Positions 9,116 through 20,009 of a DNA stretch of 64,000 bases are shown piece by piece (position 1 is the stretch's first letter; every line of letters begins with the position of its first letter). A model generated the notes under the pieces. It had not been told where the DNA came from. It worked only from the letters and a program-made list of their open reading frames with translations, and did not search any database. The stretch spans positions 1-64,000 of the forward strand of contig CM030729.1 in NCBI GenBank assembly GCA_018127085.1, in the 5' to 3' direction. The position numbers and the translations under genes are program-made. The stretch comes from Pneumocystis sp. 'macacae' (lineage: Eukaryota > Ascomycota > Pneumocystomycetes > Pneumocystales > Pneumocystaceae).

Positions 9116-12103
9116 CTAAATCATAACTGAAATCATCATCCCCAACAACAAACCCTTCATCACGCCCCACCCGCGCATCCTCAGCGCCCCACTCGGCGTC
9201 ACCTCGCCTGCCTCGTCCCCTGTCGTGCACCTCGTCGGCTTGCACCGCCTTGTAGACGTTAATGTCACCGTCGATGTAATAGTTGATGTAGACGTAGACG
9301 TGCTCGTGTGCGTCGACGTCCGTGTAATCCATGTGTCTGTAGTCTGAATAGATTTGCATTGCTCGCTCACTGTCTTTTTACCATCTGGCCCGATTGTCTC
9401 TGTTTCTGTTATCATTGTTGTTGTATTCTTTATTATTATTTCCTGTGATTTTATTTCTAGTGGTTTCAACTCTGTACATATACGTTTGACTGTTTTGCAT
9501 GTATCTTTGTATTTTTCGCATTCCTCCTCAAACCCACACTTCCTCAATGAATCTTCACACTCCTCCTTCAATTCTACATATAAGCTGAGCGTCTGTGACA
9601 CCAAGTCAAACGCTTTTACTTCGTCCTCCGTAACCTTTGCTACTGCATTTCTTCTTACAAGTCTAAACTGTGCCATATTCTTTGCCGTATTAGATGCTGC
9701 TGCTTCTACTTTGTCTTCAGATTTATTGCCTGCGTTCTTTGTTGTAAATAAATTAAGGCCTGCTGTTTTCATTGCTTCTTCTGTTTCTTTTTTGATATTT
9801 TCATATTCTTTTTCTTTCTTTTCTAACCTATTTTTAGCCTCGGAGAGTTTCCTTTCTAACTCAGGGCATTGCTTCTTCACATATCCTACAAGTTTTTTAC
9901 AGAGCACTTCCCTAACCTTAGAATCATTGCCTTTGTCTTTGTTTTTATCTGTACACAAAATCTTAAGCCCATTGTTTGCTTCTTCCCATTGCGTACAGTA
10001 TCTATTGAGTGTTTCTTTGCATTTTTCCTCTGTCTTCAAATGACCCTTTAATTCATCGACTACTTTCTTTTCCAATTTTTCTCGCTCAATAAACGACTTG
10101 CATTCCTTTTCAAGTTCTTTACATTTTCCACCATTTTTGACTGTTAAATTCCCACAACTCGATATGAATTTGGTGCAAAATGGCATCCAACTGTTGCATA
10201 TTGATTCTTTTTTGTTACCATTCTTCTTCAATTGATCGATAATGTTGCTTGCCTCTATACGCTCATCCAATGTAGCACACTTTGATCCTACACTTCCTGC
10301 AACATATCTGCAGGTGACATTAGGTGTGACACATGCAAGCGAAAACTCCGTCCTCCATCTTCTACTCCAGGTATTGCATTGCCCTCTCAAATTTTCCACA
10401 CATGAATCGAAATTATCCAAGTTTTCCACTTTCTCTGCCAACAACTTCTCCTCCAGCTGCTCTGCAACACTCAGCCGTGCACAATGATACTTTAGCGTCC
10501 GGCAGGGCCACTCAATTTCCTCTGAATCCGGCCTCAAATCCTCACACTTTTTCAACAACTCTCTGCAGTCTTCTTTCGTTGGGAAATCCCGCTTCATGTT
10601 CAGATGGTCATGCAATAGGCTTGTTTTTACATACAAATCTGTTTGCAGCACACCAATTGCTTCTAATGGTTGTATGCACAGCACGAATAGTTCTTTACTT
10701 GTGTTTTTCAGCTCTTTACATGCTTTTATCAGCTCCTTTGAAAACTCTTCAGATAATTTCCTGGTTTTATCATTAAACTTCCCTCGTAGTACATTCCGTA
10801 ACGCTTCTTTTGCTAATGCATCAAGTCCTCTTTTGTAGCACGCTGCTTTAACATTTTTGCACTGTTTTTCAAAAAACTGACCATAGTAAAGACAGTCAGA
10901 TTGTAATACTGTGCATTCATATTCATCAAAAACTTCTGGTAATTTGCTCCATGACATAGTATTCTCTTCAAAACCCTTAGCTGTAAACCTTGCAGCTAGA
11001 AAGCCCTTTTTTCTGTCAAACGTCTTTTTAAGTTCCTCACATTCATCCTCATGTTTAGTACTATTGTTACACAACTCTTCTAGACTTTCTGCAAGATGTT
11101 TAGTAGAGTTACAATTTTTACTGAGTGCTTCTTTGCACTTGTCTTTATTAAATTCTTTTTTTCCTGATAACAATACTAACAAATCAACAAGATCCCCTTC
11201 TAATGCTCTTTCAATTACAACGCCCTGTGCTGCTGCTTCCTGGTAAAGCTCCTCTAATCCTATTTTTTCCATTACTGTAGGCTCTGGTCGCGTAGGATCA
11301 AAATGTGAACCTGGCGGTGTATAAACGAGCCCTGCTTTTTTGCATTCATCTTTTAACTTATCGCACTTTGGTCCATCATTTCCACAGTTTCCCCCGTAAA
11401 AGTAGCACTCTTTAAGCAATGAATGCCCGTTCTCTTTTAATTTGTCATCTTTAGTTAATGCATCTTCTATCTTCGTCTTCAAAGAATCACACTTTTTTTT
11501 TGCTGCCTCTGGTAAATGTTGGCATGTAGTGTCCGTATCAATGCATTTCTTCAGTAATTCGTCACTTCCTTGAAACAACAGTTTACAAACATCATTAATT
11601 TTCTCTTTACATTCATCCTTATCTTTAAGGTTCCCTGAGAGCGCCCTCATAAGAGCTTCCTCTGCTACCTCATCACGTTTCTTCTGATAACAATTAGTTC
11701 TTATTGTGTTACAGTCCTCTTTAAGATCAGTTTGACATGCTTCCTCCAAAAACAGACATTCTTGTTCATTCTCTTTACAATCAGTATCTTCCAGTTTTGA
11801 AATAGGCTTTTTAACTGCTTCTTTGAGCTTGTTTTCAAATGTAGTACATTTTTTTTGAACACTGTTTTTCAATTCTTTGCACTTTTTTTCTTGTGAATTA
11901 TTATCTTTACAAGTTTCTTTTAATTTTGAATTGATACTAAAATTTTCATCTACTTTTTTCAAATTTTCACAGTATTCTTTTAGTTTCTGTTTGCATGGTG
12001 TTTCTTCTAGATTATTTTTTTTAAAAATTAAGGCCAAAAGATAGTCTTCATCATCATATACATCCTGCCCCCCTGCTGCCCGCCTCTTGACCGCCCGCGC
12101 CAC
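9116..12103 (-). CDS. msg: Major surface glycoprotein, classical CRJE-type, silent donor copy (gene A)
   Basis: A 995-codon open frame for a classical Pneumocystis MSG, the abundant antigenically variable surface glycoprotein. It opens with 'ARAVKR', the conserved recombination junction element with a kexin-type Lys-Arg site. It continues with repeated Cys-patterned Msg domains (C-x(5-10)-C spacing), a recurrent PPGSHFDPTRP segment and coiled-coil Lys/Glu stretches. It ends in a Thr/Ser-rich region at about residues 905-935 and a short hydrophobic tail typical of GPI attachment. The first codon is GTG, and an in-frame TGA lies 30-33 nt upstream with no ATG between. As in known donor MSGs, it probably has no start of its own and is expressed only after recombination into the UCS site. 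It is the copy nearest the telomere and is transcribed toward it. No frameshift is seen. Confidence 0.93.
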   Translation of the reverse strand: MARAVKRRAAGGQDVYDDEDYLLALIFKKNNLEETPCKQKLKEYCENLKKVDENFSINSKLKETCKDNNSQEKKCKELKNSVQKKCTTFENKLKEAVKKPISKLEDTDCKENEQECLFLEEACQTDLKEDCNTIRTNCYQKKRDEVAEEALMRALSGNLKDKDECKEKINDVCKLLFQGSDELLKKCIDTDTTCQHLPEAAKKKCDSLKTKIEDALTKDDKLKENGHSLLKECYFYGGNCGNDGPKCDKLKDECKKAGLVYTPPGSHFDPTRPEPTVMEKIGLEELYQEAAAQGVVIERALEGDLVDLLVLLSGKKEFNKDKCKEALSKNCNSTKHLAESLEELCNNSTKHEDECEELKKTFDRKKGFLAARFTAKGFEENTMSWSKLPEVFDEYECTVLQSDCLYYGQFFEKQCKNVKAACYKRGLDALAKEALRNVLRGKFNDKTRKLSEEFSKELIKACKELKNTSKELFVLCIQPLEAIGVLQTDLYVKTSLLHDHLNMKRDFPTKEDCRELLKKCEDLRPDSEEIEWPCRTLKYHCARLSVAEQLEEKLLAEKVENLDNFDSCVENLRGQCNTWSRRWRTEFSLACVTPNVTCRYVAGSVGSKCATLDERIEASNIIDQLKKNGNKKESICNSWMPFCTKFISSCGNLTVKNGGKCKELEKECKSFIEREKLEKKVVDELKGHLKTEEKCKETLNRYCTQWEEANNGLKILCTDKNKDKGNDSKVREVLCKKLVGYVKKQCPELERKLSEAKNRLEKKEKEYENIKKETEEAMKTAGLNLFTTKNAGNKSEDKVEAAASNTAKNMAQFRLVRRNAVAKVTEDEVKAFDLVSQTLSLYVELKEECEDSLRKCGFEEECEKYKDTCKTVKRICTELKPLEIKSQEIIIKNTTTMITETETIGPDGKKTVSEQCKSIQTTDTWITRTSTHTSTSTSTSTITSTVTLTSTRRCKPTRCTTGDEAGEVTPSGALRMRGWGVMKGLLLGMMISVMI
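12080..12103 (-). other. Conserved recombination junction element (CRJE)
   Basis: The 24 nt encoding V-A-R-A-V-K-R-R at the 5' end of gene A are strongly GC-rich against AT-rich surroundings. In Pneumocystis the CRJE is shared by the expression site and all classical MSG donors and is where exchange occurs. The Lys-Arg pair is the presumed kexin cleavage point. Confidence 0.8.
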
Positions 12104-12633
12104 CGCTCGTACAGGATCATGCAGAACAAGGCCTCAAGGCATGGAACACTTCTATTTTATCTTGCTTTTATAGGACGCCAAGAAATAGTGAGATTTTCAT
12201 ATTCTCAAAAAAACAAGTAATCCCATGCCATCCCAGCACTAATGACTACTCTTGTGCACCCTTTTAATCAATGGTGAGTAGAATTTGGAAATATCCAACT
12301 GAAAAACCAAAATCTTCTGATTTGACAAGGTTGAACGTTAACTCAAAATACAAGTTTCAATTTTATAAAATAGCGATTATTCGGAAAAACCAGAACGTAA
12401 TTCAAAAGAATAAATCTTGGATAGAAAGCTCTGCAATTAGGCACGAAGTAAGCTTGAGACTGTCTAAATGACTACTATTTTATTCAATGTCCAGCATTTC
12501 ATATCTATGTTGAAAGAATGTTCTAAATATTTATGTTTTTATATTGTATATCTATATTCCCTTTAGGAATCATTTTTAGATTATTTTTTAATTCCCTAAT
12601 TTTGTAGCCCAATACAGATGCTCATTATTCCCT
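12104..12633. other. Spacer between MSG genes A and B
   Basis: It holds the 5' flank of gene A (GC-rich for about 50 nt, then AT-rich) and the 3' flank of gene B. The short plus-strand open frame near 12271 has no recognisable features. I see no UCS, promoter or signal-peptide exon upstream of gene A, which supports its being a silent donor. Confidence 0.6.
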
Positions 12634-15600
12634 TTAAATTACAATAAAAATCCCTATTACCCATATAACAATATTCATTACTGTCAACCCAAATATTTTT
12701 GTCCCCCTGCTCGGTATTTTCGTACCTGCTCCACCTGTTTCTCGCCCTTTTGTTCGTGCTTCTTCCGTCGTACATGGCACTGGCTTGCATTTTTGTTTAG
12801 ATGTTGTCACTGAAGTACGTGTCTTCGTCTTTGTGGAGACTGATTTACTCGTCACCCAGGTCGTCTTTGAATCGATTGCCACGCACTTCCCATCTTTCAT
12901 CGTTACAGTGGACTTTGGCTTGCCATCTGTTGCAGTCGAGACAGATGTTTCTGTCGAAGACATCGCTTTAGGCAATACAAACACCTTGCAGTACTTGCGT
13001 ATTTCTTCGCATGGATTCTTAAAGCTAGGGCAATCATCTTCAAAAACACACTCTTGGATAAAATGACCACAGATATCCTTGGCCTCCAAATATAGCTCTA
13101 TAACGAGAGACATAAGATCAAATGCGAGTCCATGACGCACAGATGACTCTATATCCAGATCATCTCGACGCACAAGTTTGATGTAAGCTGTGGCATTGCT
13201 CTGGAGATTGCCACGTGCAGTGAGACGATAATGATTCTGTTTCCGATCTGCTGTCTGGGAAACCACCAAGAACAAGCCTGAATCGCTAACGGCTTTTTCG
13301 GCTTGCTTTTTAGTTTCTTCAAATTCAGCTACTCTATCTTTCAAGTCTTTAGCAACTTTATTCAGCTTAACTGGCAAATTATCACACAATATTTCCATCC
13401 ATTTTATAAATTTATTGCAAATTTCAGTCCTTGTTTTACCATCTTTACTATATTCTTTGCATGAATCTTCAAAAGTCTTGTCCAGTTTTGTTGAGTCTGT
13501 GCAGTAATAATTTAAGCGCTTACTGCACGCATCCTTGTCTGTTAAATATCCCTTTATACTATACATAAGATGTTTCAGTAAGGGAAATTTATCGCGAAAT
13601 GTCTTGCAGTTCCTTTTGAGCTTCACACACAGTTCACCTTCACCATTATCTTTCTTAAGTTTATCAGGGCAATTTCCCATGAGCATATCGCAGTATTTCT
13701 CCCAAAAAAAGCAGATATTATCTTTTTTTTCACTCTCTTCTGATTGCTTGACAACATTCTCGATTTTCATATTCTGCTCAAGTGCAGAGCAATGGTTTTG
13801 TACATCCTCGCGTATTCTAGTACATGTTTTGTAGTGCGCTACACATGTAAGACTAAACGGATTCATTTCCCTTGTAAACCATCGAGGACACTTCATCTCT
13901 AAATATTTTGTGCAGTTATCAACTGTTGCCAAAACGTCATTATTTTTGTTCAACAAAGCGTCTTTCAATTTCTGTGCATTTCTTAGGTGAGCACAATTCC
14001 TCCTCAATGTGCTGCAAGGTGCATTAAGCTCCTCAAAATCCTTTGATAGATTCTCGCACTTTTTTTCCAGAACAATACAGTCTTTTTCTTCCGGATAATC
14101 CCTCTTTTCGTTCAAAATAGACTGTAACTGGAGAGCTTTTCTTTCAACATCCTCCATAAGTGCTTCGCATGTTTCTTTCGGTTTCAAACACATTGAAAGC
14201 AAATCTATACTGTCGTTTCTAACTTTTTTACATTTTTCTACAAGTTTTAGCGCACATCCTTTAATCCCTCCTGAGCCCAAATCATGAAGAAAGCCGAATA
14301 ATTCCCCCTCTAGTACTTCTTTTGCTAAATTAGAAAGCTGAGTTCTATAATACGCTGCTTTCACAACTTTACAGGCTTCTATTAAATCATCACAAACCGA
14401 TTGAAGGTAATAGCATCTTGAAATAAGATCTGTATAAATTTCCTCATAAGTCATTTTAAATAATTTGTCCAAAGTATGAAACTTAGTTTTAGCATTTATG
14501 TTAAAAAATCCATTTTTTTCAAGAGTTAATTGAAAAGATTTGCATTCCGGTTGTACAGTATTGTTTATTTGTCTACATATATTAGTAGGGTTAGTTGTAT
14601 TGCACAAATCCCATAGTTTCTTTGTTAAATACTTAAAAGTACAATTTCCTAGATAATTAGTACATCTTTCCATTTTCTTATCACTTGAATTTTTAACATG
14701 ATACGTAAATAATATAAAACGATGCATTTCTAGAAGTAAAAGCTTAATATTTAAGACACCTAGAGTCTCTGCCTCAGCAAAAAGCTGATTAAGACCTATT
14801 TTTTCTTGAAGTGTAGGTGGAAACTTCAATGGGTCAAAAGGATGACCATAAGGGGAGTATGAGATGTTTTTCCCTTTACAATGGTTTTTAAGGTCTTTGC
14901 AGTTCTGTATTATCGTTTCTTCACAGCTTGATGAGTGAAAATAACATTTCTCAAGAAGAGGGTGGCAATCTTTTTCCAATTTATGAATATTTTCAAATAA
15001 ATTTTTGATATCTTTTTCAAGAGATTCACAGTTATTTTTTTTTTCAATAAAGAGAGTTTCACACGTATATTTTTGATGAAAACAAGATGAAAATAAGTAA
15101 TAGTTTTCTCCTGATAATTTTAAGCAAAAGTCTGTAATTGTCGTTTCACAAGCAAGTTGAGTTTTTAAATTCTTGCCAAGAGCCCTCGAAAGAGCTTCAT
15201 GAGCTAGGGTTTGAAGTATATATGCATGACATTGTTCATCTAAAGTATTGCAGAGGGAATGAAAATCAGGGAATTCCTGGAAAACCATATATTGAAGATG
15301 AACATAATTACATTTAACTTTGTTTAAAGTAGTCTGTGAAGAACCAAGAGAATTAGAAAGACCTTGAAGAAATTTTTTAGCATTTTCAGATGTATTAGTA
15401 ATTTTAGTTTTAAGATCAGTGCATTTTTGTTTTATTTCTTGACAGAGTCCCTCTAATGCAGGATGAAAATCCTTCGATTTTAGACCCATATTTCCAAAAT
15501 CATTGCAGTATTTTTCTAGTTCTTGCTCACATTCTTTATTTATTGCATCTTTCCCCAAAATTAAAGCTAAAATCCCCTCTTCACTGCATAAGAAACATCA

Positions 15601-15800
15601 ATTCTGCACATTTTGTTCCTGTTTAAATGTTTTTATACCCTATTGAGTCTGGTGATGCATATGGTGGGTCCAATGAACCAGATCTCTTATGAATAAGTTC
15701 TAAAAAAATTAAATAGTAGAAAAAGAAAAAACACGATACCAATATTTTTCGAGAAAGCATGTGCTATGCCAAAAAATCCGGCTAACATAAATGCTTTCAT
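12634..15800 (-). CDS. MSG family protein with own signal-peptide exon (gene B)
   Basis: A full-length MSG-family surface protein outside the classical CRJE group. I reconstruct three exons. Exon 1 (15740-15800) starts at an ATG and encodes a hydrophobic signal peptide ending in AHAFSKNI. A short intron ending TTTTTTAG follows, then a small exon carrying 'HKRSGS', a second intron (GTATAAAA...TTATGCAG, about 55 nt) and the long exon. Both introns preserve the frame. The body has Cys-rich Msg domains with a YSPYGHPFDPLKFP segment parallel to the one in gene A. The C terminus is Ser/Thr-rich with a K-C-K-P-V-P-C motif (gene A: R-C-K-P-T-R-C) and a hydrophobic GPI-type tail. It carries its own start and so should be independently expressed. 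Confidence 0.87.
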
Positions 15801-17338
15801 TTATAATGGTAATAAATAATAGTTTCTATCAAAAATATTTCATATTTGAGTGAAAACGTAGAAAGTGATTCTCGTTAAATATCGGATATACAATAAAATT
15901 ACTTGCTATACAATAAAAATAAATATTATTTTTTTAGATTTAAACATTTCAACTTCTCATTCAGTTCCTATTTTCAGGCATGTAAATTTTTATAAATTTT
16001 TTAAAGTAAAATAAAAATTTTAAATGATATAATTTTATTACTAATATTTAATATTTATGACTTTTATTATTTTTTTATTATTATTCCTTATCTTTTATTG
16101 TATTTGTAGACACATATGTTATAATTTTTATTTAATTTAGCTTTACTAGATTTTATAAAATCTTTTAGAAATATAAATAAAATTTTCATTATTTATTTTT
16201 ATTCAGAATTATTTCATGCATTTAATTATTCATGGTTCATTTTATTCATTTTTTGTATTTGGTTTTGAATTAAAATCTAAGTTTAAAGCTGTGCAGATGA
16301 TATTGTTTCGTATTTTTCTTAAATATATTGCTTATTTTTTACCTTTATACAATTCAAATTATAAAAATACTGTTTAAATACTAATAATTGCTGTTTTGGA
16401 ATTTTATTAATTTCTTCATATGCTTTAGTTTTAATTTATATTTTTATTTCTATAAATTATTTTACATTTTATATTTTAATCTTTTTAAAGTTAATATTTT
16501 AAATATTGTCATAATATAAAGTATTCTATTTTATGAACCACATCTTAAACATTTTATACTTTTTTAGAATAATAACTATAAATCTGTCTATAATATTTTT
16601 CATAAAATTAAAATGTGTTACAACATACATAAAATTAGAAATAAATCATATAATAATTGTTTAATCCTTAGGATATGCTTTATCTTTTATACCTGAATTT
16701 CTTTATGGATAGAAGTAGGGTAAACGCGGGGTAAGTGTAAATATGAAGAAATGGGGAATGGAACATAAAAGGAATGGATAAGAGAATGATCACATGAAGA
16801 ATATGGACTAATTATATAAAAAAATGTGCATTTTTATAACATATTTTATATTTATCCAGAAGAAACTATGTTTTAAATTTTCATCAAGAAACGCTTTTAT
16901 TGATTAGAGCAAGTTTGAGAAACTAGCTCCAAATGAATTCTGTTATCTAGAATTTTCTGAATACAGTAGCATTTAAAATTTTGTTAATTTTTATATTTAA
17001 AAATAGCTTTTAACTTTAAAAAGTAGAGTGCAATTCTAGATTATATTTATAATAAAAAGAAACAAATTTAATGGAAATCCGTTATGAATCAGTCTTATTT
17101 TTAGTAATCAGGTTTTGACTTAATGTTTTCACAAGATAATTGTTCTGTTTTCAATATTCATATTTTGCCACATTCTTGAAAAAATTGCCTTTTGAATTGT
17201 TAAAAAAAATAAAAAGCAACAAATAATTCTTTTAATAGTATTATTAAAATCATGCTTCATTAGAAAGTAAAGCTCAATTGTATTCTATTTAAAGGACATA
17301 GCTCATCCTTCCAAGATAAAGCCAATTTAACTTGACAA
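15801..17338. other. AT-rich spacer between MSG genes B and C
   Basis: No gene seen. It contains the promoter region of gene B (next to 15800) and the 3' flank of gene C. An island near 16715-16805 has GGGGTAA repeats and a purine-rich GGAATGGATAAGAG stretch, resembling 8770-8890 and, more weakly, 19900-20010. Decayed MSG sequence may be present but I cannot align it. Confidence 0.5.
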
Positions 17339-19369
17339 TCAAATCAACTTAATAAGCGCAGACTTTTTAGGCTTATAACCATTAAGACATGTTTTTTGTA
17401 ATGTTGTGCAATTATGAGCAAGGTCTTTAAAAATACCAGATAAACCATTACATTCTGAAAAATAATATGCACATTCTGCTAAAGTACGATTCCCATCTGT
17501 ATAATTGAAGCTCCATACTAAGTCTTTGTATCTCCAAGAAAAATCACGAAGTAATCTTGTAAATAGGTCACTGATGGAAGTGTGGGGGGGGGGGGGGGGT
17601 ACTTGAGGTGGGACGTAAGCACCATCTAAAAAGTATTTCATTAGTTGCTCCAAATTTAGCACATGCATTTTCAATAGGTTTATTTACGCTAGACCAGTCA
17701 GCCGAATCATTTTTAATATTAAAAACATTTAAATCAAGGGACGGTGAATCTTCTTTGAGTTTCTTCCAAAAATTATTCAAGTTGGACCTTTTTGTACCCA
17801 CTGTATGGCATAAAGCCCTTAGATTAACGCATATATCTTTAATACCAGAACAAAGACGTCCAAGATAAAAGCATTGTTCTGTCAGCATTATACATTGAGG
17901 CGTTGTGATTTTGTTTGCTGTGCTATTCCATAATACGGCCCAAATACCTTCTGAAGAGTTAAGACCTAATTCTTTGAGCGTTGCATTCAAATTAGTACAC
18001 ATCTTGGTCACTTCAGCATCCATATTGTCGCATTCGTCAGTACGCCCACTCTCACAATATGCCTTAAGATTAGGAAACACATATGTATTAGTACGATGAC
18101 GAGAGTCAAGAAAGTCTTTACATCTCTGTTCTAAACTAGGAGGTGTTCCTCTTAAAGAAGATCCGTATATTATAAGAGAGGTAAGATATGGATCTTTGTG
18201 AGGAAACAAAATGCCATCTCCCTTTTCTCCAGAAAAATACCAGGTTAAATTAAAATCTTTAAATGTTGATTTACAAGTACCCAAATCCATTTGTCCCATG
18301 AACAGCAGGTCTGGATCATTTTCTTCAGAGCATTCTTTTATTACTGTTGAGTTGCAAAGGTCTTTTATTGTTTGGTTACTACACTGTGCTAAATAGTAGT
18401 AGCAGACACCAAGAAACGAGCAATTATTTCTCGATACATCTTGGCTATAACCTTCTATATGTAGTTTTCCCCCTGAGAAGAATTCTCCAAGATATTTGTC
18501 TAAATATCTACAAGTTGTTCTTTTGCCTTCAGCATAATATTGACACGTTTGCGGTGGTAAAAAACAAGAGCTCACCATACTGGGCCCCATAGAGATTAGA
18601 CAATAACATTCCTTAAGAAGATTCCGAACACATTTTGGATAATGGCCTTGTTCATCATATACTAGCTCATCATCTATCACCCTCAACAATATTCTATCTT
18701 CATAATCTGCATAAAGTCTTTTATAACAGAGTCCTTTAAATCTGGTACATAAACCTGCAATAGTGTCATGACAAATTCTTTCAAAAACGTTGCACAATGT
18801 TTCTAAATTTTCACAATGTTCAACTTCTGTTCTTGCGTTCTTTTCCGCTAGAAATGCATCTTCGCCATAATAAAGATAATATTCAAGTTCAGTCTTTAGA
18901 CCATTACATTTTTTAAGTAAATCTTTTTTAATAAAATGCCCCTCGGTAAATAGACCTTTACAATAATTATCTCTTTTAGTCTCATCACATAATTTCTTTA
19001 ATATATTAGTGAAATCCCCACCTGGCAGTTTTAAGATAATCCAACATAAACCTCGTAAAAACGATTTACATTTTTCTTCAGTTGTAATAGAACTCTCTAA
19101 CACAAGACTGTACATAGAAGTATCGTCACTTAAAACAATAGACCATACGGGTGAAGAGAGTGAGCGTTTTGATAACAAATTAACTAACCCATGATCTACT
19201 GATCGACCATAATTTCTATTTTCTCTTGACTTGAGTAAATTTAGGCGCCCTTCTGGTTCTAAAAAATAAAAATTAAAAGCAGATAGAAAACAATCCTACC
19301 ATGAGTACAAATACTCTTCGAGAAAGCATATGGTATTGCGTTCAAAAATGCAAAGATAAAGGCTTTCAT
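17339..19369 (-). pseudogene. MSG family gene split by a C16 homopolymer frameshift (gene C)
   Basis: An MSG-family gene with its own signal peptide. Exon 1 (19300-19369) encodes a hydrophobic leader ending YAFSKSICTH. A roughly 40-nt intron (GTAGGATTG...TTTTTTAG) leads into the main exon, which has 'LLSKRSLS' (kexin-type site) and many Cys-patterned segments. The frame runs to a stop at 17568. The downstream 76 or so codons (LFTRLLRDF ... LNGYKPKKS, stop at 17339) lie in another frame. The switch point is a run of 16 C on the coding strand (17584-17599) encoding prolines; a run one shorter or two longer would place both halves in one frame. No GPI-type tail is visible, unlike A and B. It may be a contingency (phase-variable) gene, a pseudogene or a homopolymer sequencing error. 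Confidence 0.75.
17584..17599. repeat. G16/C16 homopolymer inside MSG gene C
   Basis: Sixteen consecutive G on the plus strand (poly-C in the coding sense) between TGT and TACTTG. It sits exactly where the two halves of gene C change frame. Long G/C tracts are slippage-prone and striking in this AT-rich locus. Confidence 0.95.
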
Positions 19370-20009
19370 TCAAAAGAGGCGATAAGCCTTAGTCCTTTTC
19401 ATGAAAACTTAGCACTAACACTATTTAACACTACCGGATTTGGTGTTACATTTTAGACTAAAGATATGAATTATAGAATGGTAAATTATTATCTTTTTAA
19501 CATTATTGGTTTCTTAATCAGTTCGATTGCTTCTATAAAAATTAATTTTTCTCATCTTTATAAAAACTATAATATGAAAAAATACAGTCTTAAATACTAT
19601 TTAGAATATATTTTATTCCAAATAACAGTGCAGTCTTTCTGTATTTTTCATATTTTCAATAATTTCAATTCTTAAAATTGTATTTTTCTCATCGTTTTAA
19701 TAAAATTAAGATTTATTTCATGTAATTATTATATAAATAGTATATTTACAAAAAAATTAAAAAATGATTTTTACTGAAGAAACTGATTTCTTACATTGTT
19801 CGTCTTGTTTTATGTTGAGTTTAACGCTAAAAGTAGCAATAAAAATGAAATAACTGAATTTTTTGATACAAATGAGTGTGTCCGGTATTATCAGTCAATC
19901 CTGTATGGGCAATTACATGACGATGGGAACAGTGGAATAAATGTAAACGTGATTTGGCTAATGAATTATAAAAAGCATGAGTGATAAGAATAATAAAGAA
20001 CACATGTAA
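19370..20009. other. AT-rich spacer upstream of MSG gene C
   Basis: It contains the putative promoter of gene C. Near 19890-20010 a purine-rich stretch resembles the one at 16715-16805, as expected of a repeated MSG 3' flank belonging to the relic that follows. Short open frames here (near 19466 and 19796) show no family features. Confidence 0.5.

Noticed and set aside
9354..11246. Plus-strand open frames opposite MSG gene A
   Set aside because: Antisense shadows of the Cys/Lys/Glu-rich coding strand (Ser/Phe/Leu-rich strings). The minus-strand frame is a complete MSG.
12271..12471. 66-codon plus-strand frame between MSG genes A and B
   Set aside because: No recognisable features, AT-driven composition and no splice or context support. 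Left as spacer.
15558..15558. Starting MSG gene B at the non-ATG codon at 15558
   Set aside because: That codon is TTG inside the third exon. Two upstream exons with an ATG, signal peptide, KR site and matching splice phases give a better model.
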